Positions 13,223 through 22,700 of a DNA stretch of 64,000 nt are shown here, piece after piece. Origin of the DNA: Paraburkholderia sp. PREW-6R (GTDB lineage Bacteria; Pseudomonadota; Gammaproteobacteria; Burkholderiales; Burkholderiaceae); assembly GCF_039621805.1 (NCBI RefSeq), contig NZ_CP155074.1:744001-808000 (forward strand), read 5' to 3'. A program made the position numbers and the translations under genes. Numbering within the stretch: position 1 is the first letter of the stretch; every line of letters begins with the position of its first letter. The notes beneath the pieces are model-generated. The model worked only from the letters and a program-made list of their open reading frames with translations, was not told where the DNA came from and searched no databases.

Positions 13223-14593
13223 TTATTGCAGCATGAAGGTCTCGTATTCTAGCGACTCCAACTTACGATCGAGCAGATACAGGCTCGCCAGGACCACCAC
13301 CAGCAGCGAGCACGCAAAGCCATAGCCATAGAACGCCGGATTCAGCGCCAGCGTGATGGCGGTGAACACCACATTGAGTCCCACGAAGCCCGCCACGAGG
13401 CAGAGCACGATCCGGCGTTTGTCCAGATAGAAGAACACGTTGATCGTGCCCATGAACACCACCTGCATGCTCGCTGCGATCACGTCGATGTAAAGCAGCG
13501 GCAGATAGAGCGTGGAAATTTTCAGCCACGACAACAGCACGGTGCCGGCGGCAAAGAGCATCATCGCGGCGATCGTCTGAACCTTGATGATTTCCCAGAT
13601 GCCGTTGCGCAGCGCCTCCACCATCGCGTTGCGCATCCGCTCGATATGTTGCAGCGACGCGCCTCCGCGCACCGCGTCGTAGAACGCGTCGTAATACTCG
13701 ACGAAGTCGGTTTCGATCCGCATCAGGAAGACGGCCATGCCCGGAATGATCGCCAGATAAGCGAGAAACACGGGAATGTCATAGATGATCGACGCACGCA
13801 GCGGACCGATCACCGGCTGGCCCGTGCCCGGCGAATACCAGAACATGAACTTGTCGACCCAGATGCCCAGGTTGTAAAGCAGACCGGTCAACATCAGCGA
13901 AGGGTAGCGGTACTTCTTCCAGAACACTTCGAACGAGATGAAATGGTCGCTGCGGTAATCGCGATAGATCAGTGAGAGCAGACCGGTGAGCAGAACGGTC
14001 TGGCCGGCCACGAAGCCGGACAGCAGTCCCGTCAGACCAAAGCGGTTCAGTGCCAGTGCGGCGCAGGTGGTGAACGAATAGCCGATGAAAAACACGACGA
14101 TGATCGACACATACTGCTTCATGCCGGACAAAAAGATCGTCGCGATCCAGATGTTGCTCATCACGACGAAGCCGGCCAGCATCAACAGCCGATAGGCCAC
14201 GGTCTGCTGCGCAAACAGCACCACGACCGCGAGCGCACCGAGCACCGCGGCGGCGGCCGTCACCACGAAAACGACCGCGTGATAGTTGGGCAACACGAGA
14301 TCGTCGCGTTTTTCGAACAGACGGTCGGACGTGAAACGCGTATAGGCGAGTTGCAGCGGACCGGTGAGGATCAGCGAAAGCGAGATCAGATACGTGACCG
14401 ATACCTGGAACTGCGTAATGAGTCCGGTCGGCAGCACGAAGGGCAGGCTCAGCACGCCGATCAGCAGAATGCCGACGATCGACAGCACCCACGGCCCCGC
14501 GCCGATCAGTCCCGCGTAGGTGTAAGCCTGCATCAGCCCCAGCAGCGTATTGCGGCGGAGCATCTTGCGCAGTTCGAAACCGATTCCGGCCAT
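13223..14593 (-). CDS. pelG: PelG, Pel polysaccharide inner-membrane transporter
   Basis: A 456-residue polytopic membrane protein with about 12 predicted helices. It begins MAGIGFELRKML, matching the conserved start of PelG, and belongs to the MOP/Wzx-like flippase superfamily. In the Pel system PelG works with PelD, PelE and PelF in the inner-membrane synthase complex that makes and exports the partly acetylated galactosamine-rich polymer. It is the last gene of a complete pelA-G operon, 33 bp after pelF. Confidence 0.95.
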   Translation of the reverse strand: MAGIGFELRKMLRRNTLLGLMQAYTYAGLIGAGPWVLSIVGILLIGVLSLPFVLPTGLITQFQVSVTYLISLSLILTGPLQLAYTRFTSDRLFEKRDDLVLPNYHAVVFVVTAAAAVLGALAVVVLFAQQTVAYRLLMLAGFVVMSNIWIATIFLSGMKQYVSIIVVFFIGYSFTTCAALALNRFGLTGLLSGFVAGQTVLLTGLLSLIYRDYRSDHFISFEVFWKKYRYPSLMLTGLLYNLGIWVDKFMFWYSPGTGQPVIGPLRASIIYDIPVFLAYLAIIPGMAVFLMRIETDFVEYYDAFYDAVRGGASLQHIERMRNAMVEALRNGIWEIIKVQTIAAMMLFAAGTVLLSWLKISTLYLPLLYIDVIAASMQVVFMGTINVFFYLDKRRIVLCLVAGFVGLNVVFTAITLALNPAFYGYGFACSLLVVVLASLYLLDRKLESLEYETFMLQ

Positions 14594-14626
14594 GGCAATG
14601 CGTTCCGTGTGTGTCGGGTTGTGCGA

Positions 14627-16279
14627 TCAGCGATGCAGCGTCGCGAGCGAAGCCGGTAACGCCTGTGGCTCTTCCACGTCCGGCAGTGTGGTCAGCCGTG
14701 CGTACAGTTCGCGATACGAGCCCACCATCTGGTCCTGCGTATAGAAACGCTCCACGCGGGCGATGCCGGCCTGCTGCGCCGCATGCCAGTTGGCGTCGTC
14801 GAGCAGATCGAGCGCGGCCTCCGCCAACGCACGCGGATCGGCAATCTGCACCACGCGGCCCGCCGCGCCGAGCGCCGCGTCTTCGCCGTCGAGACCGTAG
14901 ATCAGTTGACGGCACGACCCGACATCGGTAGTGACCGACGGCACACCCGCCGCGAAGCCTTCCAGCACGACGAGCGGCAGTGCTTCGGATATCGAACTGA
15001 GTACCAGCACGCCGCATTTCGGCAGCAGCTCGTCGATTTTCTGGAAGCCCAGGAATTTCACTTTGTCCTGCAAGCCAAGACTTTCGACCAGTGCGCGGCA
15101 TTCGTTCGCATACGACACGTCTTCGTCCTCAGGGCCGGCAATCCACGCTTGCGCGTCGGGCATCTGGCGCACCACAGTCAGCATTGCGCGAATGAAGGTC
15201 TTGATGTCCTTGATCGGCACCACGCGGCCGATCAGGCACAGCGTTTTCGGCACCTCGGCGCTGCGTTGCGCGCGCAGCGGCGCGAGGCGTGGCAGATTGA
15301 CGCCGTTTGGAATGTTGGCGGTCTTGTGTTCCGGTGCGCCGTCGATGATCTGCCGGCGCCGGTTGCCTTCGTAGAGCGCGATGATGTCTTCGGCGGCGTC
15401 GTAGCAGACCTGGCCGAGCGTCTCGAAGAAACGCACCCACAGGTCGCGGAAGTAGCCGATCTGCGACACGTCGCGCTCGAAAATGCTGCGGTTGTCGCGA
15501 ATCCACTGACTCTGGAAGAGGTCGATCTTGCGCTCTTTCGTATAGATGCCATGCTCCGACACGAGCAGCGGCCGGCCGTGCCGATAGCGCAGCAGTGCGC
15601 CGAGAAAGCCCGCGTAACCGGTGGAGACGGTATGGAACATCTTCACCTTGGGCAACCCTTCCGCGATTCGCGCGAGCTGCCAGAGCGGCTTGTGCATGAT
15701 CCGCACGGTCCAGAAATAATCGACGAACGACGGGTCCGTGCAGAACTGCCGGTACTGGTCAGTCAGATAGGTCCACGCTTCCTTCGAGTACAGGAACGCT
15801 TCTTCGCCGAGCGCGCCGCCCGGACGCAGATCGTCGAGCATGTCTTTGAGCATGCGGCCCGCCGCCTGACGCATGGCCGGATTGCGCAACTTGTCGTGCA
15901 TCTGCGCGGCCTGCATGAAAGCCGCGGGGTCGCCTTCGTGGCGCTGGACCATCGGCGGCGGCGCGAAGTCGTACAGGTAGTGATTTTCCAGATGCACGAC
16001 GTTCTCCGGCAGCGCATACGACATCTTCGGATAATCCTGCGGACGGCTGCCAAGAAAGCACAGCGCGAACGTGTACTCCGGAAACGCGCGGATGATCTGG
16101 TTGACCCAGCTCGACACGCCGCCGCTCACGTACGGGAACGTGCCTTCGAGCAGGAGGCCGATATCGGCGGACGCCGCGCGCGGCAGCGCCGCCGGCATGG
16201 CGGCGGATGATGGCGAGGGCGAGGGCGAGGGCGAGGGCGAGGGCGAGGGCGATGCCACGGCGGACCTGGGCGAGTTCAT
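14627..16279 (-). CDS. pelF: PelF, cytosolic GT4 glycosyltransferase of the Pel synthase
   Basis: A 550-residue family 4 glycosyltransferase that polymerises UDP-activated amino sugar for Pel. Marks: LLLEGTFPYVSGGVSSW near the N terminus, GRVVPIKDIKTFI in the second Rossmann domain, and the EX7E motif in SISEALPLVVLEGFAAG. I place the start at ATG 16279, 10 bp after the pelE stop. Residues ~9-23 are an odd Ser-Pro run encoded by a six-base tandem repeat (separate entry). Another start at MPAALPRAA (about 16200) would remove that run, and PelF of other species begins close to that point. Confidence 0.93.
   Translation of the reverse strand: MNSPRSAVASPSPSPSPSPSPSPSSAAMPAALPRAASADIGLLLEGTFPYVSGGVSSWVNQIIRAFPEYTFALCFLGSRPQDYPKMSYALPENVVHLENHYLYDFAPPPMVQRHEGDPAAFMQAAQMHDKLRNPAMRQAAGRMLKDMLDDLRPGGALGEEAFLYSKEAWTYLTDQYRQFCTDPSFVDYFWTVRIMHKPLWQLARIAEGLPKVKMFHTVSTGYAGFLGALLRYRHGRPLLVSEHGIYTKERKIDLFQSQWIRDNRSIFERDVSQIGYFRDLWVRFFETLGQVCYDAAEDIIALYEGNRRRQIIDGAPEHKTANIPNGVNLPRLAPLRAQRSAEVPKTLCLIGRVVPIKDIKTFIRAMLTVVRQMPDAQAWIAGPEDEDVSYANECRALVESLGLQDKVKFLGFQKIDELLPKCGVLVLSSISEALPLVVLEGFAAGVPSVTTDVGSCRQLIYGLDGEDAALGAAGRVVQIADPRALAEAALDLLDDANWHAAQQAGIARVERFYTQDQMVGSYRELYARLTTLPDVEEPQALPASLATLHR
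16212..16253 (-). repeat. Hexanucleotide tandem repeat at the pelF 5' end
   Basis: Six perfect copies of GGCGAG (16212-16247) and one imperfect copy (GGCGAT). On the coding strand this is a Ser-Pro repeat near the start of PelF. The unit is a multiple of three, so gain or loss of copies would change the length of the run, not the frame. Confidence 0.95.
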
Positions 16280-16289
16280 GTTGGCATTC

Positions 16290-17522
16290 TCAAAGGGGAG
16301 TGCGCCGGCCAGCGAGGCGGGCAGCAGGGCGCACGGCGTGGCCGGCGGCCGCTGTGGCAAGCGCGGCGGGCCGGTCGCGGGCTTGCCAGAACGCGAGCAC
16401 GGCGTGCATCGTCGATCCGCCGGCGTGGCTGTCCATTTCGCCGAGCAGGCGGCGCACGCGCGCGAAATCGCGCCGCTGGTAAGCGGCCTCCGCGAGATAC
16501 GGCAGCATCCGCTCACGTGGAAAACCGCAGTCGATCGCACGTTGCAGCATGGTGTCGGCGGCGTCGAGGTCGCGCCGGTCGAGCGCGAGGCGGCCGCGCA
16601 GGCGCCACAGCGAAGCGTCGTCGGGGTCGGACGCGAGCGCCGCGGCGGCGAAGCCTTCGGCCTGATCGGCGGCGTTGCGATATACGTCGCCGGTCACGAG
16701 ATGTTCGTAGATCAGTTCGCTATAGAGTTCGGCAAGCGCCTTGTTCGCGCGGCGCCGGTCGACATCGTTCAGCTCGGGATGCTGCGCGCGGTCGAGCTTC
16801 GGCCGCTCCTCCAGAATCTGTTTGGTCAGCGCTTTTTCACGGTTGTCGAGAATGCCGTAAGCGAGGAGCCGGATGTCGTCGAGCGGGTCGGAGAGCATGC
16901 CTTGCAGCAGCGGCGAGACGGTGCGCGCGGGCATCGATTGCATGGCCAGCAGCGCGGTCATCCGAAACGCGGTGCCGGCATCGGCGTTCTGCAATTCGGC
17001 CTTCAGACGCGCGCCGCGTCCATACGCGACGTTGCCGATCAGATTCGCGGCGAACTCCGGTTCGTCGATCTGCGTAACCGGCAAGCGCGCGGCCGGGCGC
17101 GGCAAAAGGCGCGCAATGCCGAGCGCACCGAGCGTGCACGCAATGCCGCCAATCGGCACCGCGAAATTGAGGAACCACAACGCGGCAAGCACGCCTTTGC
17201 GCGGCGTGCGATAGCGTAGCGGCATCGCGCGCGCGATGCCGAGCGAAATCAGCAGCGCGGCCACGGCTTGTATGGCGAGGCACAACAGCAGTAAGCGGGT
17301 ATTGAGCGCTGGGGTGGTGAACGGGATGTCGGCGGGCAGACCGCCTAGTTCCTGCGCCGATCTGTCCGGCGCGCCGTGCGCCGCGATCGCGAATGCGACG
17401 GCTTGCAACGCAAGCCCTGCTGCGCCGGCGAGCAGGGCCAACCACGCGCCGATGCGTGAAGGGCGCCGCGCATTCGCGTCTGCGCCCTCGCGGCCCGCGG
17501 AAGCGGGTTCAGCCGCGCGCAT
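16290..17522 (-). CDS. pelE: PelE, membrane and TPR protein of the Pel synthase complex
   Basis: A 410-residue protein with two N-terminal transmembrane pairs (about 25-50, 80-97 and 110-140) followed by a helical cytoplasmic domain with HEAT/TPR-like repeats (ASLWRLRGRLALDRRDLDAADTML near 330). PelE binds PelD at the inner membrane and helps recruit PelF. The gene overlaps the end of pelD by 14 bp and is followed by pelF after 10 bp, so translation is likely coupled. PelE is the least conserved Pel protein; the call rests partly on position between pelD and pelF. Confidence 0.9.
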   Translation of the reverse strand: MRAAEPASAGREGADANARRPSRIGAWLALLAGAAGLALQAVAFAIAAHGAPDRSAQELGGLPADIPFTTPALNTRLLLLCLAIQAVAALLISLGIARAMPLRYRTPRKGVLAALWFLNFAVPIGGIACTLGALGIARLLPRPAARLPVTQIDEPEFAANLIGNVAYGRGARLKAELQNADAGTAFRMTALLAMQSMPARTVSPLLQGMLSDPLDDIRLLAYGILDNREKALTKQILEERPKLDRAQHPELNDVDRRRANKALAELYSELIYEHLVTGDVYRNAADQAEGFAAAALASDPDDASLWRLRGRLALDRRDLDAADTMLQRAIDCGFPRERMLPYLAEAAYQRRDFARVRRLLGEMDSHAGGSTMHAVLAFWQARDRPAALATAAAGHAVRPAARLAGRRTPL

Positions 17523-18987
17523 CGCAGCGCTCCAGCAGACGACGCAACGCGGCCACCGGTTCTTCGTCCGCGATCACCATCGTATGTACCGCGATGCGTG
17601 CCGACTCGAAGTCGACCCCGTATTGCGCCCGCAGATTGTCTTCGATCCGCAGCAGATAGCCGTCGATCGAGCCTTCGCCGGAGAGCGGCATCAACGTGAG
17701 AATGGTGCGGTGCTGACCGTCGCCGCGCGCCCATTGCACGTCGAGCGCGCGCCGCGTGCGCAACACGTGTTCATACCAGGTCGTGCTTGCGTCACGCCCG
17801 TCGAACACCAGTCCCACCAAAGACGATCGCACGCGGGTATCGCGATAGAGATGGACGAGCCGTGCGTAATCCAGCGCGAACTCGTACGGGCAATCGGGAA
17901 ACGCTTCGAGCATGTCGCGCGTGACGTCGGCGTGGCGCACACCGTCCGCGTAGTAGTTGCACAGCACCAGCAGAAACTGAAGGTTGTCGCGAGTCAGCGC
18001 GAGAAACGGCATGCGCTCGATCACCAGCAGCCCGACCGGCTCCTTCATGGCATCGACGAGCGGCACGCATGCAATATAGCGGCTCGGCGCGCCGGATTCC
18101 TGCGCGCCCGACTCGATATGCACGAGCGTGCGGGTCTCCAGCGCTTCACGCACCAGCGGATCGTCCGGCTCCAGATCGAAGGCGGAGCCGATCCACGCTG
18201 CGGCGTCGGCGTTCGGCTTGCCGTCGCGCCATGCATAAAGGCGCGCGCCTTCGAGCTGGCAGGCCTGCGCGGCAGTATCCAGAAACTGCTGCGCACCGCG
18301 CAGATCGACCACGCCGCGCTGTGCGATCGCGGGCTCCTTCGAGATCGTCACGGCGCGCATACGGGCCAGCGAATCGCGCAACGTGGCGGGACGTCCCAGC
18401 AGATCCTGCTCCAGCCGTTCGTGCGAGAGCCGCAGCAGGAACTGGTTGCGCGTGAGGATCGACAGACGTTCGGCCAGATAGTCGTTGGCCATGCGCGCCT
18501 GGCCGAGCCGCGTGATCCAGACGTCGCCGAACTGCCCGCACAGCAGCGTAAACACGAAACCGCCGAAGAAGAAGCCAACCGGAAAAGCCTGCGCACCCGG
18601 CGGCGATTCGAGCAGCGAGTGCGCGATCGAACCGATCGACGACACATCCGCCCCGGGATAAAGCACGTACCACGCGCCAAGCAGAATCAAGCCGGAAAAC
18701 GCGCCGGCGATCGACCCATAGCGCAGTGCCAGCACGATCGGCACGATCCAGATCCAGCCGAAACCCACGTGAATCAGCAACGGATTGTGCGGCCGGAACA
18801 ACCAGCACAGCGCAATGGCGAGCAGCGTCGCGAGAACCGACTCCAGTGTGGTCACCGCGCGCCGGTGCATGGAACCGCGCGGCGGCGAGATCAGCCGCGC
18901 CCACCACGAGCCAGCGCCGACGCTCTGTGCCTGGCGGCGCTTGATCCGGGTGCGCGGCGCAAATTGATCGGGAGCGCGCGTATTCAT
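17509..18987 (-). CDS. pelD: PelD, c-di-GMP receptor of the Pel system
   Basis: A 492-residue inner-membrane protein: four N-terminal helices (about 45-150), a short helical stalk, a GAF domain (about 180-320) and a degenerate GGDEF domain. The GGDEF signature is not catalytic, but an RxxD inhibitory-site motif (RALD, residues 413-416) is present, matching the c-di-GMP-binding RxxD of Pseudomonas PelD. Binding of c-di-GMP to PelD switches on polymer synthesis. I chose ATG 18987, which follows AGAAAGGC, over an upstream start at 19026. This gene makes the operon responsive to the c-di-GMP pool that RpfR could alter. Confidence 0.95.
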   Translation of the reverse strand: MNTRAPDQFAPRTRIKRRQAQSVGAGSWWARLISPPRGSMHRRAVTTLESVLATLLAIALCWLFRPHNPLLIHVGFGWIWIVPIVLALRYGSIAGAFSGLILLGAWYVLYPGADVSSIGSIAHSLLESPPGAQAFPVGFFFGGFVFTLLCGQFGDVWITRLGQARMANDYLAERLSILTRNQFLLRLSHERLEQDLLGRPATLRDSLARMRAVTISKEPAIAQRGVVDLRGAQQFLDTAAQACQLEGARLYAWRDGKPNADAAAWIGSAFDLEPDDPLVREALETRTLVHIESGAQESGAPSRYIACVPLVDAMKEPVGLLVIERMPFLALTRDNLQFLLVLCNYYADGVRHADVTRDMLEAFPDCPYEFALDYARLVHLYRDTRVRSSLVGLVFDGRDASTTWYEHVLRTRRALDVQWARGDGQHRTILTLMPLSGEGSIDGYLLRIEDNLRAQYGVDFESARIAVHTMVIADEEPVAALRRLLERCDARG

Positions 18988-19097
18988 GGCGATGCCTTTC
19001 TGATTGCGATTGAGCGGTCGCGGCAAGGTCCGCGCCGGATAGCGCGCTTTACCTGCGGTTGCCGTGTACTGCGCGACATGGCTGGAACCGGAAGCCG

Positions 19098-19664
19098 TCA
19101 GCGCGCGAGCGGGCCGAGCAGGTCGCGCTCGAGTTTCTGCGCGACGCCCGAAACCGCATCGCGGCTCCAGCCGGTGCGGCTGCCGCTGCCGCTCCAGACG
19201 ACCTTGCCGCTTTGCACGTCGAGTACTTCCAGCGTCAGGCCGACGGCCGGCTCACCATCCACGCCGACCTTGTAGCGCCATTCGTTGACCGCGCCGGTCA
19301 GCGCATAGTGCGCGTTCTGCTGACGCGCCCAGTTCAGCGCGTTCTGTTGCGCGTCCGGCTTCGCCGGGTCGAACAGCGTTTCGTCGTCGGCGCTCGCGGG
19401 GTAGCGCGCCAGATTGCCGTACCCGTAGGACGCCAGCAGACTCTGCGCGATCGATGCGGCGCGCTGCCCGGCCTGCGGCGTCTCCGTGTTGTTGGCAATC
19501 GGCAGGATCGCCCACGTGTCGCTCTTCGACAACGCGGGAGCAGCGCTGCGGTCGATCACCGAGCAGCCGGCCAGCACGCCGCCGAGCGTCGCGCCGAGCA
19601 CGATCGATAATACGGCGGCTCGCGCAACCGGGCGCGTCGTTTGGAATTGTTTTACTTGATGCAT
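19098..19664 (-). CDS. pelC: PelC, outer-membrane lipoprotein of Pel export
   Basis: A 188-residue lipoprotein with an N-terminal hydrophobic segment and lipobox LAGC (Cys at about residue 34). PelC forms a dodecameric ring at the inner face of the outer membrane that funnels the cationic polymer to PelB. The mature part starts at the TWAILPIANNTETPQAG segment conserved in PelC. Start ATG 19664 has GGAGAGCGAG upstream. It sits between pelB (49 bp upstream) and pelD. Confidence 0.93.
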   Translation of the reverse strand: MHQVKQFQTTRPVARAAVLSIVLGATLGGVLAGCSVIDRSAAPALSKSDTWAILPIANNTETPQAGQRAASIAQSLLASYGYGNLARYPASADDETLFDPAKPDAQQNALNWARQQNAHYALTGAVNEWRYKVGVDGEPAVGLTLEVLDVQSGKVVWSGSGSRTGWSRDAVSGVAQKLERDLLGPLAR

Positions 19665-19712
19665 CTCGCTCTCCAGTCAGACAGGCTTGATTCACACGCT
19701 TGCATTTCCGAT

Positions 19713-22700
19713 TCAGTACAGCCACTGATATCGCGCACCCAGCTCCTTCACCGAAGTCGAATGGTTCGACGACGCGCCCTGATACAGCCCATAAATCAGC
19801 ATCTGGTCGCCGCCGAACAGACTGCCCACGAGCCCGCCCATTACCTGAGCGGACCAGCCGGCGCGCGAGTCGCGCAGTGGTCCGGCGGAAAACATCGGGC
19901 GCCATGCCTTCGAGTAGTTTTCCGGCAGATCGTCGCCGAACGAAAAGAGCAGGCCGCCTTGCGTGAAGGTTTGCGGCATGAAGGCCTGCGCGTCGAAACT
20001 GGCGCCCGGCGGCAGGATGTCGTGCAGCGCCTGCCCCGGTGTGCCGTTGGCGCTGTACTGGCCGTGTGTGAACACCGCGCGGATCGTGTAGTCCGGATAA
20101 TCGGCCTTGATCTTGTAGCCAGCGTTCAGCTCGACCAGATGCCCGTCGCCGAGCGACGAGCGGTCCTGCCCATGAAAACGGTCGTATTCGTAACGGCCGC
20201 CGCCAAACCAGTGCGGATCGAGCCGGTAGTTGAAGCCGACCGAAGCAAGGTCTTTCACGCCGGCCACGGTCAGTTGCGTCGTTTCGGTCGCGGCCTGGTT
20301 GTAGCCGGCCGCGTACGTCAGCGTGAGTTTTGGATCGACCGCATAGGTGCCTTCCACGCGCGCAGTCACGAAATTTGTCACGGCTTCGCGGCGGCCGACG
20401 ATCACATGTTCCTCGTCGTATTGACCCTTGTGCTGATAGACGCCTTCGAGCAGGCGGTCGTGGTTCGGCACGTTGGGCAACGAAGCGGCGTCGCTCGACT
20501 GGTCGCGCTCGCGAAAGCGCAATTGCAGCGCCTGCGAAGGCGTGAGACGCACGCCGCCCGTCAACGATTCTTCGCTAAAACGCAGCGGCCCCTGATCGCT
20601 ATAACGCACCGACGGCGCGACGGCCTGCGCGTTACTCAGAAGCCGGTCGTGCAACTGGCCGTGCATCACGCTGTCGTCCGGCAATTGCGTGAGCGAGTCG
20701 AACGCGGTGGTTTGCGCATCGGCGTTGCGGCCCGTCAGTGTTTGCGCGTCGACCTTGTTCTGTCGCGGAATCAGATCGGGCAGCGTATCGAGCAGGCGCG
20801 ACAGTTCGTTGACGTCGCCGTCGTTGATCGCGAGCTGCGCCTCCGCGTAGACCGGGCGGGTGCTGCGCTGGATGTACTGTTTTTCCAGCCACGCGCGTTC
20901 CATGTCGGACGCGTCGTGCGCCTGTGCCCACGAAATCGCTGCTTCGCGCGCAATCGCGGAGTACACCCGCCGTTCCTTGACGATCGCGGCGCGCTGAGCG
21001 GGCGGCAACATGCCGATGTCGCCCAGTTCCGATTGCTGTGCGTGATCCGTCCGGGTATCGGCGGCGCGATCCGCGCACAGCAGGTCGATCAGCACGGCGC
21101 GCGAGCGGTCGCCGCTGTCGAACATCGTGCTGAGCGCGACATAGCGGCCGCGCAGGTCTTCCTGTTCGGCGGCGGCGAGCGCATTCGCGTCAGACGGATC
21201 ATGGCGGCGCCGCGCGAGTTCGAGCCAGACGCTGCGGCGCAACTGCCACGCTTCGTCGACGCGATTGTTCAATTCCAGCGCGTCCGCATAGGTGAGGCGC
21301 CACAGGGGGCTTTGCTGGGCGACTCCCGCCTCACCCACCTGCTTGCGCAGATAGTGCAGCGCCGCGCGGCCGTCGCCGAGCCGCATCGACGCGGCGGCAT
21401 ACGGCGCCCACAACTGCGCGTTGTTCTCGGCCGCGCCCGAATAGCGGCGCAGCGCGGATCGCAGCTCGGCATCGGTGCCGCGGTCGTTGAGCATCCACAG
21501 ATAGGCGGCGCGCGCCTCGGTATTCTCCGGTGCAAGGGCGGCTGCGCGTTCGATGTCGCGCTCGGCGTCGTCGAGCGAACCCGTTTGCCGCTCGTATTCG
21601 GCGCGTGCGAGCAGAAACGTGGCGGACTGTTCGGCCGCGGCCAGTTCCTGCGGCGACAGTGAAGACAGCAACGCCCGAATCCGGCCCCAAGCCCGCGCGC
21701 GCTGATAGTTATATAGCGCCTGCGACAACGTGCGCGGCGGCCCGCCGTGGCGGAACGCGTATTCGGCCAGACGGCCCGCGTCGAGCGGCGAATCGCTATA
21801 GAAGCCGATCATGCTCTCGTAATCGTCGGCCTCCGCGTTGCCGCCCGCGATCAGCGCGCGATAGCCGACATTGACTTCGCCGGGATGCTGGAGCGTGCTG
21901 GCAAGCAGCGCGTAGAAGCGCCAGAAGTCCGCATCGGTATTGGGCGCCGCGCGTTTGGCTTCGTTCATTGCGGCCAGCGCGGCGTCGAACTGCGTGCGTG
22001 TGTAGAGTATCGTGCCGATCTGCAACGCGTAGCCGCTGTCGGGCCCGTATTCGCGTTCGAGCTCGCGATAGGTGCGCAACGCAAGTTCGTCGTCGCCCTT
22101 GCGTCCGGCGATCAGTGCGTAGCGCTCGATAACCGCGCGGCGCTGCGCGCCGTGCATCCGCGACTGCAGGAAGCGCAACGCGCTGTCGGGGTCCGCGAGC
22201 AGCTCGTAGGAAAACACCACGGCGTCGATCAGTTTCAGGTCGTCGGGCTGCTGCGCCGACTGATGCAGCGTGACGGCAAGCATCGCGGCGTTGTCGTTCA
22301 AGCCCGGTGCAAGACGGGCGACCTGCTGCCATGCGTTCGCGTCGCCGTTGTCTTGCGCGAGCGCCAGGTAATTGCGCAGCGCGATCTGCGGCTGGTGATT
22401 CCACTCGGCCACCTGCGCAAGCCGGCCGCGCCAGAGCGCGGACTGCGGGTCCGTGTCGAGCGCGGCTTGCGCAATCCGTTGCGCGCCGGCGACGTCGCCA
22501 TTGGCAAGGAAAACGCGGTACCCGAGTTCGTCATCGCTTTCAGCGCCCGGCGCGGTGGCGGACGCCGGCGCAGCGGCCGAGGCCGCCGGGGCGCGTTGCG
22601 TCGCCGCCGCGATCCTGATGAAGCCAGCGCCGTGATGCGCGGATTTCAACGAACCTGCGAGCGGCAGTTGCACGACTCGCGCGCTGCACGGGTGGCCGTG

